The notes under the pieces: model-generated | Databases searched by the model: none | Told to the model about the DNA's origin: nothing | What the model saw: the letters and a program-made list of their open reading frames with translations, nothing else | Translations under genes and position numbers: made by a program | In this document: piece by piece, positions 1-12,340 of the stretch | Position numbering within the stretch: position 1 is the first letter of the stretch | Layout of the letters: every line of letters starts with the position of its first letter | Origin: Aureimonas endophytica | GTDB lineage: Bacteria; Pseudomonadota; Alphaproteobacteria; Rhizobiales; Rhizobiaceae | DNA length: 64,000 nucleotides | Direction of reading: 5' to 3' | NCBI RefSeq assembly: GCF_014642635.1 | Contig: NZ_BMIQ01000003.1 | Span: forward strand, 125,255 to 189,254

Positions 1-372
1 CACCGTCTTCCGGGCGACACGCCCGAGGTCGAGACCGCGCTGGAGCCCGGCGAATTCATCACGGCCGTAACGCTCCCTGCGCCGGTCGGCGGCCGGCAGA
101 TCTACCGCAAGGTCCGCGACCGCGCGTCCTACGCCTTCGCGCTCGTTTCGGTGGCGGCGGTGGTGCAGCCGGACGGCTCCGGGCGCGTCGCCGTCGGCGG
201 CGTCGCGCACAAGCCGTGGCGCGTTGCGGAGGCCGACGCGGCTCTGGCGCAGGGCGCCCGGGTGGCAGCCCAACGCCTCTTCGCCGATGCCCGGCCGACC
301 GAACACAACGCCTTCAAAGTCCCGCTGACCGAGCGCACGCTCGCCGCGGTCCTGGCCGAAGCGGGGAGATGA
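1..372 (+). CDS. Xanthine dehydrogenase family FAD-binding subunit (3' end only)
   Basis: The reading frame is open from the first base and ends at TGA 370-372, giving the last 123 residues of a medium FAD-binding subunit of a molybdenum hydroxylase (PaoB/YagS type). The C-terminal part shows the usual pattern: a [18 protein letters not shown] strand followed by GVAHKPWR and the terminal helices. In the family this subunit passes electrons between FAD and the 2Fe-2S subunit. It sits 4 bp upstream of the molybdopterin subunit gene, so the two are co-transcribed. The N-terminus and the 2Fe-2S subunit gene should lie just left of the window. Confidence 0.85.
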   Translation, partial: HRLPGDTPEVETALEPGEFITAVTLPAPVGGRQIYRKVRDRASYAFALVSVAAVVQPDGSGRVAVGGVAHKPWRVAEADAALAQGARVAAQRLFADARPTEHNAFKVPLTERTLAAVLAEAGR

Positions 373-376
373 GGCC

Positions 377-3681
<3,305 letters not shown>

Positions 3682-3780
3682 CCCTCGGGCGCGGGACGCT
3701 TGGGCTACGGCGCGACATCCCGCGCCGCGGCACCCGTGTCGTGTATGGCGCGCGGCGGGACCGCCGCCCGTTCCATGCCG

Positions 3781-4449
3781 TCAGCGCCCGCGACCTGCTT
3801 CGGCCAGTACGCGGTCGATGCGCTCGTCGATCTCGCGCTTGGTCTCCGCCCAGACCGGCACCGTGTCGAGAAGGCGCTGCTGCCACGCGACGAGATGCGG
3901 GAACTCGTGGAAGGGGATCCTCGTGCGGTGGGACTGCGAGAAGGGTGCCGCGACGTCGATGTCGGCAAGGGTCAGTCGGTCGCCGACGATGAAGCTGCGG
4001 TCGGCCAGATGCGTGTCCAGCACGGCGGCGGCTGCCCGCACGTTGCGCTCGACGAGTCCCACGATGCTCGGATCCTCGGCTTCGCCCATGACGCTCTTCA
4101 CGATGCGCTCGTTGAAGAGGGTCGTGGCGAAGACCCGCCACTGCTCGCCCGACCAGAACATCCACTGGAGCACCTCGTAGCGCTCCCGCGCCGTCGTGCC
4201 GAGGAGGTCGGAGCCCACTTTCTCCGCCAGGTAGACGTTGATCGCGGCCGCCTCGTAAAGCACCGTGTCGCCGTCCACCATCACCGGCGTAAGCCCGTGC
4301 GGGTTAAGCTTGAGAAACTCGGGCGTGTGGCTGTCGCCCTTGAACAGATCCATGTTCACGTACTCGAGCTCGATCCCCATGAGAGCCGCTGCGGTCGTGA
4401 CCCTGCGGCGGCTACCCGATCCCGGATCGCCGTAGAGTTTGATGGCCAT
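3781..4449 (-). CDS. Glutathione S-transferase family protein
   Basis: A 222-residue protein with an N-terminal thioredoxin fold (GDPGSGSRRRV, likely carrying the catalytic Ser, then NPHGLTPVM with the cis-Pro and YEAAAINVYLAE binding the glutathione gamma-glutamyl group) and a C-terminal all-helical domain with the DRLTLADID motif. It would conjugate glutathione to electrophiles in the cytosol. The start at 4449 follows a good GAGGAAAA ribosome site and begins MAIKLYGD, while longer starts lack family sequence. It runs convergent to the aldo/keto reductase and has the same orientation as the LysR gene upstream. Confidence 0.88.
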   Translation of the reverse strand: MAIKLYGDPGSGSRRRVTTAAALMGIELEYVNMDLFKGDSHTPEFLKLNPHGLTPVMVDGDTVLYEAAAINVYLAEKVGSDLLGTTARERYEVLQWMFWSGEQWRVFATTLFNERIVKSVMGEAEDPSIVGLVERNVRAAAAVLDTHLADRSFIVGDRLTLADIDVAAPFSQSHRTRIPFHEFPHLVAWQQRLLDTVPVWAETKREIDERIDRVLAEAGRGR

Positions 4450-4673
4450 GCGCTTTTCCTCTTCCAACTTCGGCCGGAGGCCGGCGTCGCTTCTGTTGGA
4501 AGGCAGGTAACGGCTCGCTGTCGCCGACGGCAGGCTTCCCGTCGGCATCCTTCCCATTCCAGGGATGAATGAGTGGCAGCGGGAACGGCGGAAGGTGGCC
4601 CTGCAAGTTCACGCGCCTCGGGCGCGCCCCGGGGGCCGCCAGACGGAACGTGTGGTCCTACCGGACCCCTGTC

Positions 4674-5576
4674 CTAGGGGCGCAGTTCCGCCACGGACGC
4701 GCAGACCTCGGCCAGGAAGTCGACGAAGAGACGGACCCGTGCCGGCATGCGTCGCCCGGATGCCGTCACCGCGTGGATCGGGAACGGGTCGGGCGCGTAC
4801 TCGGCGAGGATCCGAACCGCGTCCCCTGTGGCGAGCGCGTCGGAGAACAGCCAGCTTCCGCTGTGCGCGATGCCGAGGCCGGCGAGCACGGCGCCCCGCA
4901 GGTGCTCGGCATCGTTGGTCCTGAAAAAGCCGGATGGATCGACGGTCAGCTCGCCCTCTGCCGTCTTGAAGCCCCAGCCCATCGTCTCGCCGTGGAAGAC
5001 GTAGCCTATCGTGTCGTGTCCGAAGAGGTCGGCGGGCGCGTCGGGGACGCCGCGCTCGCGGAGGTAGCCGGCGGACGCGACGGTCATCATCCGCATGGTG
5101 CCGATGCGCCGCGCCGTGAGCGAAGAGTCCGCGAGCCGTCCGATGCGGATCGCGACATCCACCCCTCGGCCGACCAAGTCGACTTGGCCGCCCGCAACGT
5201 CCAGCTCGATCGACACGCCGGGATTGCGGGTCCGGAACTCCGCGAGCCGTGGAACGACGAACATGCGCGCGAACGCCGGCGATGATGCGACGCGCACGAG
5301 ACCGGAAGCCGTGACCTGGCCGCTTGTCGCGCGCTCCTCTGCCGCCGCGAGAGCGTCGAGAACGTGCCGCGCGGACTCGAAGTAGTCCTGTCCGGCGGGC
5401 GTCATCTTGAGCATACGGGAGGTGCGGGTGAGGAGTTGCACCCCAAGCCGTGCCTCCAAAGCTGCGACAGTCTTGCTTACCGTTGGTTGGCCGATGCCGA
5501 GATCGCGTGCCGCCTTCGAGAAGCTGCCGCTCTCGACCACCCTGACGAACACGCGGAGAGTCTCGAATCGATCCAT
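4674..5576 (-). CDS. LysR-family transcriptional regulator
   Basis: A 300-residue LysR regulator. Residues 1-60 form the winged helix-turn-helix (MDRFETLRVFVRVVESGSF, then AARDLGIGQPTVSKTVAALE), and the rest is the periplasmic-binding-protein-like effector domain. The start at 5576 gives the usual first residues; the upstream ATG at 5588 adds four residues of no family character. It resembles LysR proteins that control neighbouring oxidoreductases, and lies between the GST gene downstream and the cupin/aldo-keto reductase run upstream, so either set could be its target. The effector is unknown. Confidence 0.9.
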   Translation of the reverse strand: MDRFETLRVFVRVVESGSFSKAARDLGIGQPTVSKTVAALEARLGVQLLTRTSRMLKMTPAGQDYFESARHVLDALAAAEERATSGQVTASGLVRVASSPAFARMFVVPRLAEFRTRNPGVSIELDVAGGQVDLVGRGVDVAIRIGRLADSSLTARRIGTMRMMTVASAGYLRERGVPDAPADLFGHDTIGYVFHGETMGWGFKTAEGELTVDPSGFFRTNDAEHLRGAVLAGLGIAHSGSWLFSDALATGDAVRILAEYAPDPFPIHAVTASGRRMPARVRLFVDFLAEVCASVAELRP

Positions 5577-5783
5577 CCTGCATCTCACCGGGGAAGGAAC
5601 CCGCTGTCGAGGTGCCTCGCAGTTCTCGCCGCAGCACGATTGTCGGACGGCCTCGCGGCTGCGGCCAGCGCAACGCGAGCAGTTTCCGCGGCAGCGGGAT
5701 TCGCCTTCGGACCCGCGTGGCCTTTCCAGCGCTGGCTCGGAACCGTTTGCGCACCCGCGGATGGCACGCCGGTGGACCGAGCG

Positions 5784-6236
5784 CTAGTCGAGGTACTGCT
5801 CGTCGGTGACGTGCTCCATCCAGACGGCGTTCCTGCCGTCGACGCTCTCCGTGACGGCGACGTGGCTCATCGCCGAGCCGTCCGTGGCACCGTGCCAGTG
5901 CTTGACCCCGGCCTTGGTCCGGATGACGTCGCCGACCCGTATCTCGTGCTTCTCGCCGCCTTCCTCCTGCACCCAGCCGGTGCCCGAGGTCACGATGAGC
6001 GTCTGGCCGGCGGGATGCGAGTGCCAGGCGCTGCGGGCGCCGGCTTGGAACGTCACGTGTCCGCCACTCGTGCCGGAATGGTCGCCCGCGGGGAAGAGCG
6101 GCTTGACGGAGACCTCGCCGGTGAAGTTCTCCGTCGGCCCCGGACGCGGCTCGATGGTGTCCGAGCGGTCGATCGTCTGCGCGGAGCCCGCGGACGGAAG
6201 AGCCAGCAGGAGCAAGGCGGCGGCGACGGTTCTCAT
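5784..6236 (-). CDS. Secreted cupin-domain protein
   Basis: A 150-residue protein. Residues 1-19 form a Sec signal peptide ([19 protein letters not shown], cleavage after SAGSAQ expected). The rest is a single small beta-barrel cupin with motif 1 [18 protein letters not shown] and motif 2 AGVKHWHGA, whose histidines would bind one metal ion. Similar small cupins are annotated as hydroxynitrile lyase-like or carboxymuconolactone-associated proteins, but activity is not proven for most. It is the last gene of the minus-strand run of reductases, 209 bp after the preceding gene. Confidence 0.8.
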   Translation of the reverse strand: MRTVAAALLLLALPSAGSAQTIDRSDTIEPRPGPTENFTGEVSVKPLFPAGDHSGTSGGHVTFQAGARSAWHSHPAGQTLIVTSGTGWVQEEGGEKHEIRVGDVIRTKAGVKHWHGATDGSAMSHVAVTESVDGRNAVWMEHVTDEQYLD

Positions 6237-6445
6237 GGGACGGTACCTTCCTTGAAGCGTTGCGGTTCGGGTTCATGCCCGTGGGTGTGCCGGGGCGGCG
6301 CGGTTGCCGCCCGGCGGGCCCGTTGCCGGGAACCTCCGCCGATGGCCACGCGGGGGCTCGCTCCCGCCACCGGGAATGGCCGTCGGCGACCGTGTGCCTT
6401 CGGGATCTCGGGGCCTCGCCGCGCTGCCGCGAAGCCCCGATCGCC

Positions 6446-7588
6446 TCATGCCGGGACCGGCGCCCGCGCGTCGATGAGGCTCCCGTCGCGCAGCTCGGCC
6501 CAAAAGGCCCCGGGAATCGTCACGGCGAACGCGGCCGCGTTCTGGCGCACCTGGTCGGGATCGCTCGCGCCGGGGACGAAGCTCGAGATCGTCGGGTTGG
6601 CGTTCAGGAACTGGAGCGCGGCCACCCTCAGGTCGACGCCGTGGTCCGCGGCGACGCGCAGCATCCGGCTCCGCTTCTCCGCCATCTCGGGCGGGATCTG
6701 CGTCCGGGCGTTCCAACGGTCCTTGCCCGCGAGGAACCCGCCGTTCAGCGGCGTGCCGACCATGATCGACGCGCCCCGGGCCTGGAGAGCCGGGACGATG
6801 CCGTCCAGGGCCGCGGAGTGGTTCGCGAGCGAGTACTGGCTGGCGGCGAGGATGATGTCCGGATCGGCGACCTCAAGAGCCGCGAGGATCGACTCCGGCT
6901 CGTTCAGCCCGAGTCCCCAGGCCTTGATCAGCCCCTCGTCCCGCATGCGGGCGAGTGCCGGGAACGCCCCCGTGCGTGCGACCTCGAACTGTGCCCGCCA
7001 GTCGTTGTTCGGGAAGTCGGGGGTGCTGGGCCCGAGGTCGTGGACGTAGACGATGTCGAGCGAGGCGAGCCCGAGCCGCTGGAGACTGTCCTCGATCGAA
7101 CGCCGGACTCCGTCCTCCGTGTAGTCGAAGACGTGCTGGAAGGGCGGGGCGTCGGCCCAGATCGCGACGGTTCGGATGCCGGCGGCCGGATCGGGGCGCA
7201 GGACGCGGCCGATCTTCGTCGAGACGACGAACTCGTCGCGCGGCTTGCCGCTCAAGACCTGCCCCATGCGCCGCTCGCTGAGGCCGAGACCATAGAAGGG
7301 CGACGTGTCGTAGAGACGGACGCCCGCGTCCCAGGCGGCGTTCATGACGTCGACCGCCGTCTCGTCGGCGACCACCTTCGAGAAGCCGTTGCCGAGCGGG
7401 ACGCCGCCCAGCCCCAGCCTGTGCGGCGGCCGCCAGCGACCGCCGGACGTGAGATCGTTCATTGGCAGGTTGCCAACGGCGGGGCTGGCCGCGCCGGGCG
7501 CCGGCTGGGCGGCCAGGACGGAAGGAAGTGCGGCTGCCCCCAGTGCGCCGAGCGCGGTGGCGGCAAGGAAATGTCGTCGTGTCGTCAT
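6446..7588 (-). CDS. Aldo/keto reductase with probable Tat signal
   Basis: A 380-residue protein starting MTTRRHFLAATALGALGAAALP, a twin-arginine-type leader (RRHFLA plus hydrophobic stretch and an Ala-X-Ala end). A full AKR domain follows from about residue 50, with the tetrad in LYDTSPFYG (Asp, Tyr), STKIGR (Lys) and VYVHDLG (His). The core resembles the D-threo-aldose 1-dehydrogenase/L-fucose dehydrogenase branch. Export of an AKR is unusual because NADP(H) must be bound before Tat export. It is preceded 40 bp upstream by another reductase gene of the same operon-like run. Confidence 0.85.
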   Translation of the reverse strand: MTTRRHFLAATALGALGAAALPSVLAAQPAPGAASPAVGNLPMNDLTSGGRWRPPHRLGLGGVPLGNGFSKVVADETAVDVMNAAWDAGVRLYDTSPFYGLGLSERRMGQVLSGKPRDEFVVSTKIGRVLRPDPAAGIRTVAIWADAPPFQHVFDYTEDGVRRSIEDSLQRLGLASLDIVYVHDLGPSTPDFPNNDWRAQFEVARTGAFPALARMRDEGLIKAWGLGLNEPESILAALEVADPDIILAASQYSLANHSAALDGIVPALQARGASIMVGTPLNGGFLAGKDRWNARTQIPPEMAEKRSRMLRVAADHGVDLRVAALQFLNANPTISSFVPGASDPDQVRQNAAAFAVTIPGAFWAELRDGSLIDARAPVPA

Positions 7589-7628
7589 CGTTGGCTCCAG
7601 TCGGGTTGAAGGGTGGGTGTGGGAGGTC

Positions 7629-8525
7629 TCAGGCGCGTTCCGCCCGGCGCTTCAGGAAGTCGAGGTCGAAGGCGTCCGGATCCGGGCCTCCGCGCGCGCC
7701 GTCTCCCAAGCCGTCGATCGCGGCCATGTCGGCCTCGGACAGCTCGAAGCCGAAGACGTCGAAGTTCTCGGCGATGCGCGCCGCGTGCACGGACTTCGGG
7801 ATGGCCGAGTGGCCGTGCTGGAGGTGCCACCGGAGCACGACCTGAGCGGGCTTCCGTCCGTGGACCTCGCCGATGCCGACGATGACGGGATGCTCCAGAA
7901 GGCGCGTCACGGCCTCGGGATCGGAGGGATGGTTGGTGTAGACGCCGCCGATCGGGGACCACGCCTGCGTGACGATGCCGCGGCGGGCGTTGGCCTCCCG
8001 CACCTCGGACTGACGAAACAGGGGGTGCAGCTCGACCTGGTTGACGGCCGGGACCACTTCCGTCCGCTCCGCAAGCATATCGAGGTGGTCGGGGTTGAAG
8101 TTGCAGACGCCGATCGCGCGAACGCGTCCGTCGGCGAGAAGGCGCTCCGCGGCCTTGTAGGCCGCGACCGTCGCGTCGAAGTTCGACGGCGTCGGCCAGT
8201 GCAGGAGGTAGAGATCCAGGGTCTCGAGCCCGAGCTTGCCCATGCTGACGTCGAACGCCCGGAGCGCCGGGTCGTAGCCGTAGTCGGAGATCCAGAGCTT
8301 GGTGGTGACGAAGAGCTCGTCCCGGGCGATCCCGCTTTGCGCGATGCCCTCGCCGACCTGCTGCTCGTTCCCGTAGGCCGCGGCGGTGTCGATCAGCCTG
8401 TAGCCCGTTCCGATCGCCTTCCTGACGGCGGCGCCGGTCTCCTCGGGCGGGCTGAGGTACACGCCGAGGCCGATCTGGGGCATCCGCACGCCGCCGTTGA
8501 GGGTAAGTTCGGGTGACCGTGTCAT
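7629..8525 (-). CDS. Aldo/keto reductase, 2,5-diketo-D-gluconate reductase type
   Basis: A 298-residue single-domain AKR. The catalytic set is visible as Asp/Tyr in LIDTAAAYGNE, Lys in VTTKLWI and His in YLLHWP, with the C-terminal IPKSVHAARIAEN coenzyme loop typical of the AKR5 group (DkgA/DkgB). Such enzymes reduce methylglyoxal, keto-acids and other small carbonyls. The ATG at 8525 was chosen because it follows a purine-rich GAAGGAAGAA site and gives the family N-terminus (LNGGVRMPQIGLG); the longer open frame upstream overlaps the neighbouring SDR gap and has no family sequence. Confidence 0.88.
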   Translation of the reverse strand: MTRSPELTLNGGVRMPQIGLGVYLSPPEETGAAVRKAIGTGYRLIDTAAAYGNEQQVGEGIAQSGIARDELFVTTKLWISDYGYDPALRAFDVSMGKLGLETLDLYLLHWPTPSNFDATVAAYKAAERLLADGRVRAIGVCNFNPDHLDMLAERTEVVPAVNQVELHPLFRQSEVREANARRGIVTQAWSPIGGVYTNHPSDPEAVTRLLEHPVIVGIGEVHGRKPAQVVLRWHLQHGHSAIPKSVHAARIAENFDVFGFELSEADMAAIDGLGDGARGGPDPDAFDLDFLKRRAERA

Positions 8526-8619
8526 GGGTTCTTCCTTCTTGGTGGTGAGGGCCGTTCGTCCACCACAAGGGGGAGCCGAAGGGCGTGTCGCGTGCGGGGC
8601 CGCGCCGGGGCCCCCGGCC

Positions 8620-9381
8620 TCACTTCGCCATGTATCCGCCGTCGACCACCAAGGCGTGGCCGACCATGAGGCTGGGGGTTTCGTGGGAGGCCCAGAGGAC
8701 GGCGGCGGCGACCTCGTCGGGCCGGCCGAGGCGTCCGATGGGCTGGTCCCGCAGCATCTCCCGGATCGCATCCGCGTCGCCCGCGGCGCCCTTCTGGCTC
8801 ATGTCGGTGTCGATCATGCCGGGGCAGACCGCGTTGATGCGGATGCCGCGCTGGATGTACTCGAGCGCCGCCGTCCGCGTGATCCCGATGATCGCGTGCT
8901 TGGAACCCGCGTAGGGCGCGTGGTCGACCGCGGCCGACAGACCGCCGATCGACGACAGGTTGACGATCGTGCCGTCCCCCTGTGCGGTCATCTGGGCCAA
9001 CTCGGCCTTCAGGCAGTTCCACAGCCCTCCGACGTTGGTGGCGACGATGCGCTCGTAGTCCTCGTCGGGCGTCTCGAGCAGCGGTGCGGGGTCGTTCATC
9101 ACCGCCGCGTTGTTCACGGCGACGTCGAGCCTGCCGAAGGCCGCCACGGTCCGTTCGACCAGCGCACGGACCTGTCCCCGGTCGGAGACGTCGCAGGCCA
9201 TCGCCTCCGCTTGCGCTCCCGCGGCGCGCAGTTTGGAGGCGGCCGCCTGCACGGACCCTTCCTCGAGGTCGGCGAGCATCAGCCGGGCGCCGGCGGCGGC
9301 GAAGGCGTTGGCCACAGCCAGCCCGATGCCGCGGGAAGCTCCGGTGACGAGAACGGACTTGCGTTCGAACGACAGGTTCAT
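8620..9381 (-). CDS. Short-chain dehydrogenase/reductase (SDR)
   Basis: A 253-residue classical SDR. The Rossmann fold starts at VLVTGASRGIG. NNAA follows strand 4, the catalytic Ser lies in NLSSIGG, and YAGSK is the Tyr-x3-Lys pair. The C-terminal PSLMVGHALVVDGGYMAK end is typical. An acidic residue (LADLE) at the end of strand 2 suggests NAD rather than NADP. It is 72 bp downstream of a second SDR with the same layout, so the two probably arose by duplication or act in consecutive steps of one oxidation. Substrate unknown. Confidence 0.9.
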   Translation of the reverse strand: MNLSFERKSVLVTGASRGIGLAVANAFAAAGARLMLADLEEGSVQAAASKLRAAGAQAEAMACDVSDRGQVRALVERTVAAFGRLDVAVNNAAVMNDPAPLLETPDEDYERIVATNVGGLWNCLKAELAQMTAQGDGTIVNLSSIGGLSAAVDHAPYAGSKHAIIGITRTAALEYIQRGIRINAVCPGMIDTDMSQKGAAGDADAIREMLRDQPIGRLGRPDEVAAAVLWASHETPSLMVGHALVVDGGYMAK

Positions 9382-9453
9382 GGAAGGCTCCGATGGAATG
9401 CGAGGCGAGGCGGACGTCCGGCGGCGAATGCCCGGTCGGTTCCGGATCCGCGG

Positions 9454-10221
9454 TCAGCGCGCGAGGTAGCCGCCGTCGGGGGCGACGACCTGGCCGATCA
9501 TGAAGCCGGCTCCCGGGCTGCACAGCCACAGGACGGCGGAGGCGATCTCCTCCGACGAGCCCATGCGCCCCATGGGGATGTCGTCGATGACGGCCTGCAT
9601 CTCCTTGGGATGGTCGCGCATCGCCTTGGCCACCATCGGGGTGTCGGCCGTGCCCGGGCAGAGCGCGTTGATGCGGATGCCGCGCCGCGCGTATTCCAGC
9701 GCGGCCGCCTTGGTGAGGCCGATCACGCCGTGCTTGGAGGCGGTGTAGGCGCCGAGGCCCCCGATGCCCGCAAGCCCGCTCTGCGAGGAGCAGTTCACGA
9801 TCGCCCCGCTGCCCCGCTCCCGCATGTGACGCAACTGGTGCTTCATGCACAGCCAGACGCCGCGCAGGTTGATGGCGATGACGCGGTCGAAGTCCTCGGC
9901 GAGGGCGTCGGCCGTTTCGACGCTCGGCGCGTGAAGGCCGGCGTTGTTGTAGGCGGCGTCGAGCCGGCCGAGCTCGGCGACGGTCCTGTCGACGGCGGCC
10001 GCGACCTGCGCCTCGTCCGCGACGTCGCATCGGATGCCGATGGCGCGGTGCCCGGCGCGCGCGAGCCCGTCGGCGGCCTCGCGAACGGCGTCCTCGCTCA
10101 CGTCGGCGAGGGCGACCGCCGCCCCGGCCTCGGCGAAGGCCCTCGCGGTGGCGAGGCCCAGCCCGCCCGCGGCGCCGGTCACGAAGGCGACCTGGTTGGA
10201 AAAGTCGAAGTTGGGGGACAT
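9454..10221 (-). CDS. Short-chain dehydrogenase/reductase (SDR)
   Basis: A 255-residue classical SDR with TGAAGGLG nucleotide-binding loop, NNAG motif, catalytic Ser in NCSSQSG and the Tyr-x3-Lys pair in YTASK. LADVS after strand 2 suggests NAD preference. It ends APDGGYLAR, as is common for glucose 1-dehydrogenase-like SDRs. The gene is 16 bp downstream of the RibD/DHFR-like gene and 72 bp upstream of the sister SDR, fitting one transcript. Substrate not identifiable. Confidence 0.9.
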   Translation of the reverse strand: MSPNFDFSNQVAFVTGAAGGLGLATARAFAEAGAAVALADVSEDAVREAADGLARAGHRAIGIRCDVADEAQVAAAVDRTVAELGRLDAAYNNAGLHAPSVETADALAEDFDRVIAINLRGVWLCMKHQLRHMRERGSGAIVNCSSQSGLAGIGGLGAYTASKHGVIGLTKAAALEYARRGIRINALCPGTADTPMVAKAMRDHPKEMQAVIDDIPMGRMGSSEEIASAVLWLCSPGAGFMIGQVVAPDGGYLAR

Positions 10222-10237
10222 CGTGGTTCTCGTTCGT

Positions 10238-10948
10238 TCAGGATTCGTCGGAGGGGCGGCCGTTCGTGACCCGGTAGCGAAGCCACATCGCCCCGCCCGG
10301 GAGCTGCCGGTGGCTCACCAGCTCGATCGAGCGCAGCGGGGCGCGCGCGTCCGGTTCGGAAGGGCCGGAATGGAAGACGCTGGCGCCGCCGCTCGCGCCG
10401 TCGACCGCCGGGAACAGGAGCAGGCTGATCTCGTCGACGAGGCCCGCGCGGAGGAAGGCGCCGTTGGTCACGCCGCCCCCCTCGACGCGCACGAGGCGCA
10501 CGCCGAGGTCGCCGAGCTTCTCGAGCAGGAGGCCGAGGTCGAGTTCGCTCCGTCCCGCGAACAGGTAGGAGACCCCCTCGGCACGCAGCCCGGCGAGGTG
10601 CGCGTCGGAGACGTCCTCGCGGAGGACGACGAGGATCGGGTCGCCCTCGATCTCCCGGCGTCCCCAGGCGATCTTGCCGAGCGGGTCGAGGATCACCGCC
10701 CAGCAGGCGGCGTCCCCGCGGGCGAACCAGGATTCGCGCGGGAAGGTCTGGTCGGTCGCGTCGGGATACGCCAGGCCCTTGGCGTATTCCTCGCCCGTGG
10801 TGCGCCCGACGATCCAGGCCTCTCCGCCGAGTTCCCCGTAAACCTGGGCGAACAGGCCGTCGGCGACGCAGTCCCGGGGTTGCCAGCGGCTCAGGAGCGC
10901 GCGGCCGTCGATGCTGGACGCGGTGTGGCAGAGGACGTGCGGCTTCAT
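10238..10948 (-). CDS. RibD C-terminal/dihydrofolate reductase-like family protein
   Basis: A 236-residue protein of the RibD_C fold: N-terminal HTASSIDGRAL strand-loop, central WIVGRTTGEEYAKG, and the glycine-rich EGGGVTNGAFLRAGLVDEISL segment that binds the pyrimidine or NADPH in RibD-type reductases. Stand-alone members act as NADPH-dependent reductases of mostly unknown substrate. Its ATG overlaps the stop of the MFS gene by 4 bp (ATGA at 10945-10948), which indicates translational coupling. Confidence 0.82.
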   Translation of the reverse strand: MKPHVLCHTASSIDGRALLSRWQPRDCVADGLFAQVYGELGGEAWIVGRTTGEEYAKGLAYPDATDQTFPRESWFARGDAACWAVILDPLGKIAWGRREIEGDPILVVLREDVSDAHLAGLRAEGVSYLFAGRSELDLGLLLEKLGDLGVRLVRVEGGGVTNGAFLRAGLVDEISLLLFPAVDGASGGASVFHSGPSEPDARAPLRSIELVSHRQLPGGAMWLRYRVTNGRPSDES

Positions 10949-12231
10949 GACAGGCTCCCGGCTTGCTGGCTGCCCGCGGCGAAGTCACCGGCCCGTGCGG
11001 TCTCCGGACGACCCGGGCGGGAGCGTATGCCCTTCGCGACGAGGGCGGCGGTGATGGCAAGGAGCACGCCGCCGAACAGCACGGGGCCACGCGGTCCGGT
11101 CATGTCGACCACCAGTCCGCCGAGGGCCGCACCGACGGTGTTCGCGACCTGGATGGTGGCGACCTGGAGACCGCCCGCGTTCTCGGCGTCGTCGCCGAGG
11201 TGCCGCGTGACCCAAGTCGACCAGCCGACCGGAACCATGCCGAAGAGGAAGCCCCAGATGGCGATGGTGCCGACCACGGCCGCCTGCATCTCGCCGAAGG
11301 CGACGAGCGCGGAGGCGCAGACCGCGAGCACGAGCGGCGCGGTGCAGAGCGTCGCGCGAAGGCCCGCGCGCAGGGCTACCGAGGACAGCGACGTGCCGAC
11401 GAAGTTGGCGATGCCGAACACGAGGAGGACGGAAGAGAGGCGCGATACGCCGAAGCCGGACACCTGCTCGAGGAAGGGACGCAGGTAGGTGAAGAAAGCG
11501 AACTGGCCGGCGAACACGGTGAAGATTGCGGACATCGCGATCGGCACGCCCGGACGGCGGAGGATGGCGAACACCGCGCCGACGTTGCCGCGTCCGTTGG
11601 ACGGCAGGCTCGGGATCGAGACGGCCTGCCAGACGAGGCATGCCACCCCGAGACCGGCGGCTGCCATGAACACGCCGCGCCAGCCGACGACGGCGCCGAG
11701 GAACGACCCGAGCGGGGCCGCGATCACCATCGCGACGGAAACGCCGCCGAACACGATGGATAGCGCCTTGGGCACGTCGGCCGGCGGCACGAGGCGCATG
11801 GCGAGGGACGCGGCCATCGCCCAGAAGCCGCCCAGCGCGAAGCCGAGCAGGACGCGGCCGACGAGCATGGTGGCGTAGCCGTTCGCGAGGGCGACGATCG
11901 CGCTCGAGGCGATGAGGAGGACGGAGAAGCCCATCACCACGAAGCGGCGGTCGATGCCGCGGGTTACCGTGGTGACGAAGAGGCTCGAGAAGATGGCGGC
12001 GAAGGCCGTCACGGAGATGGCCTGGCCGGCCATGCCCTCGGAGACGCCGAGGTCCTGCGCCATCGGCGTCAGCAGGCTGACCGGAAGGAACTCGGCCGTG
12101 AGGATGGTGGCGACGCTGATGGCGATCGCCAAGATCGCGCCCCAGCGCGGCGCCTCGACGGCGGGACCGCCGTCGGACGCAAGGGGTGTGTCGGGAGACA
12201 TTCGGGTACCGATGGTTGCTTGGACTGCCAT
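10945..12231 (-). CDS. MFS transporter, DHA1-type (sugar/drug efflux-like)
   Basis: A 428-residue inner-membrane protein with about 12 hydrophobic segments, an N-terminal half carrying the family A-like loop FVTTVTRGIDRRFV, and the second half beginning near GVPIAMSAIFTVFAGQ. It resembles the AraJ/YdhP/NepI group of efflux permeases. It is the first gene of the minus-strand run and is divergent from the LysR gene at 12341, the usual arrangement for a regulator and its target operon. An internal ATG at 12201 (MSPDTPLAS) is an alternative start; the first ten residues are not conserved-looking. Confidence 0.88.
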   Translation of the reverse strand: MAVQATIGTRMSPDTPLASDGGPAVEAPRWGAILAIAISVATILTAEFLPVSLLTPMAQDLGVSEGMAGQAISVTAFAAIFSSLFVTTVTRGIDRRFVVMGFSVLLIASSAIVALANGYATMLVGRVLLGFALGGFWAMAASLAMRLVPPADVPKALSIVFGGVSVAMVIAAPLGSFLGAVVGWRGVFMAAAGLGVACLVWQAVSIPSLPSNGRGNVGAVFAILRRPGVPIAMSAIFTVFAGQFAFFTYLRPFLEQVSGFGVSRLSSVLLVFGIANFVGTSLSSVALRAGLRATLCTAPLVLAVCASALVAFGEMQAAVVGTIAIWGFLFGMVPVGWSTWVTRHLGDDAENAGGLQVATIQVANTVGAALGGLVVDMTGPRGPVLFGGVLLAITAALVAKGIRSRPGRPETARAGDFAAGSQQAGSLS

Positions 12232-12278
12232 GCGGGACGAAGAACTCGATCCGACACGGCCACTGACGGCAAACCTAG

Positions 12279-12295
12279 GCAGGAGCCATTCCTGC
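12279..12295. promoter_or_regulatory. Candidate LysR operator between divergent MFS and LysR genes
   Basis: The 109-bp space between the MFS start (12231) and the LysR start (12341) holds a perfect inverted repeat GCAGGA-GCCAT-TCCTGC. Its size and position fit a LysR-type recognition site controlling both genes. This is inference from symmetry and position; no binding data. Confidence 0.45.
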
Positions 12296-12340
12296 GACTA
12301 CATGCCGTTATCCGAATGGAGCTGTGAGAATCACTCATCA

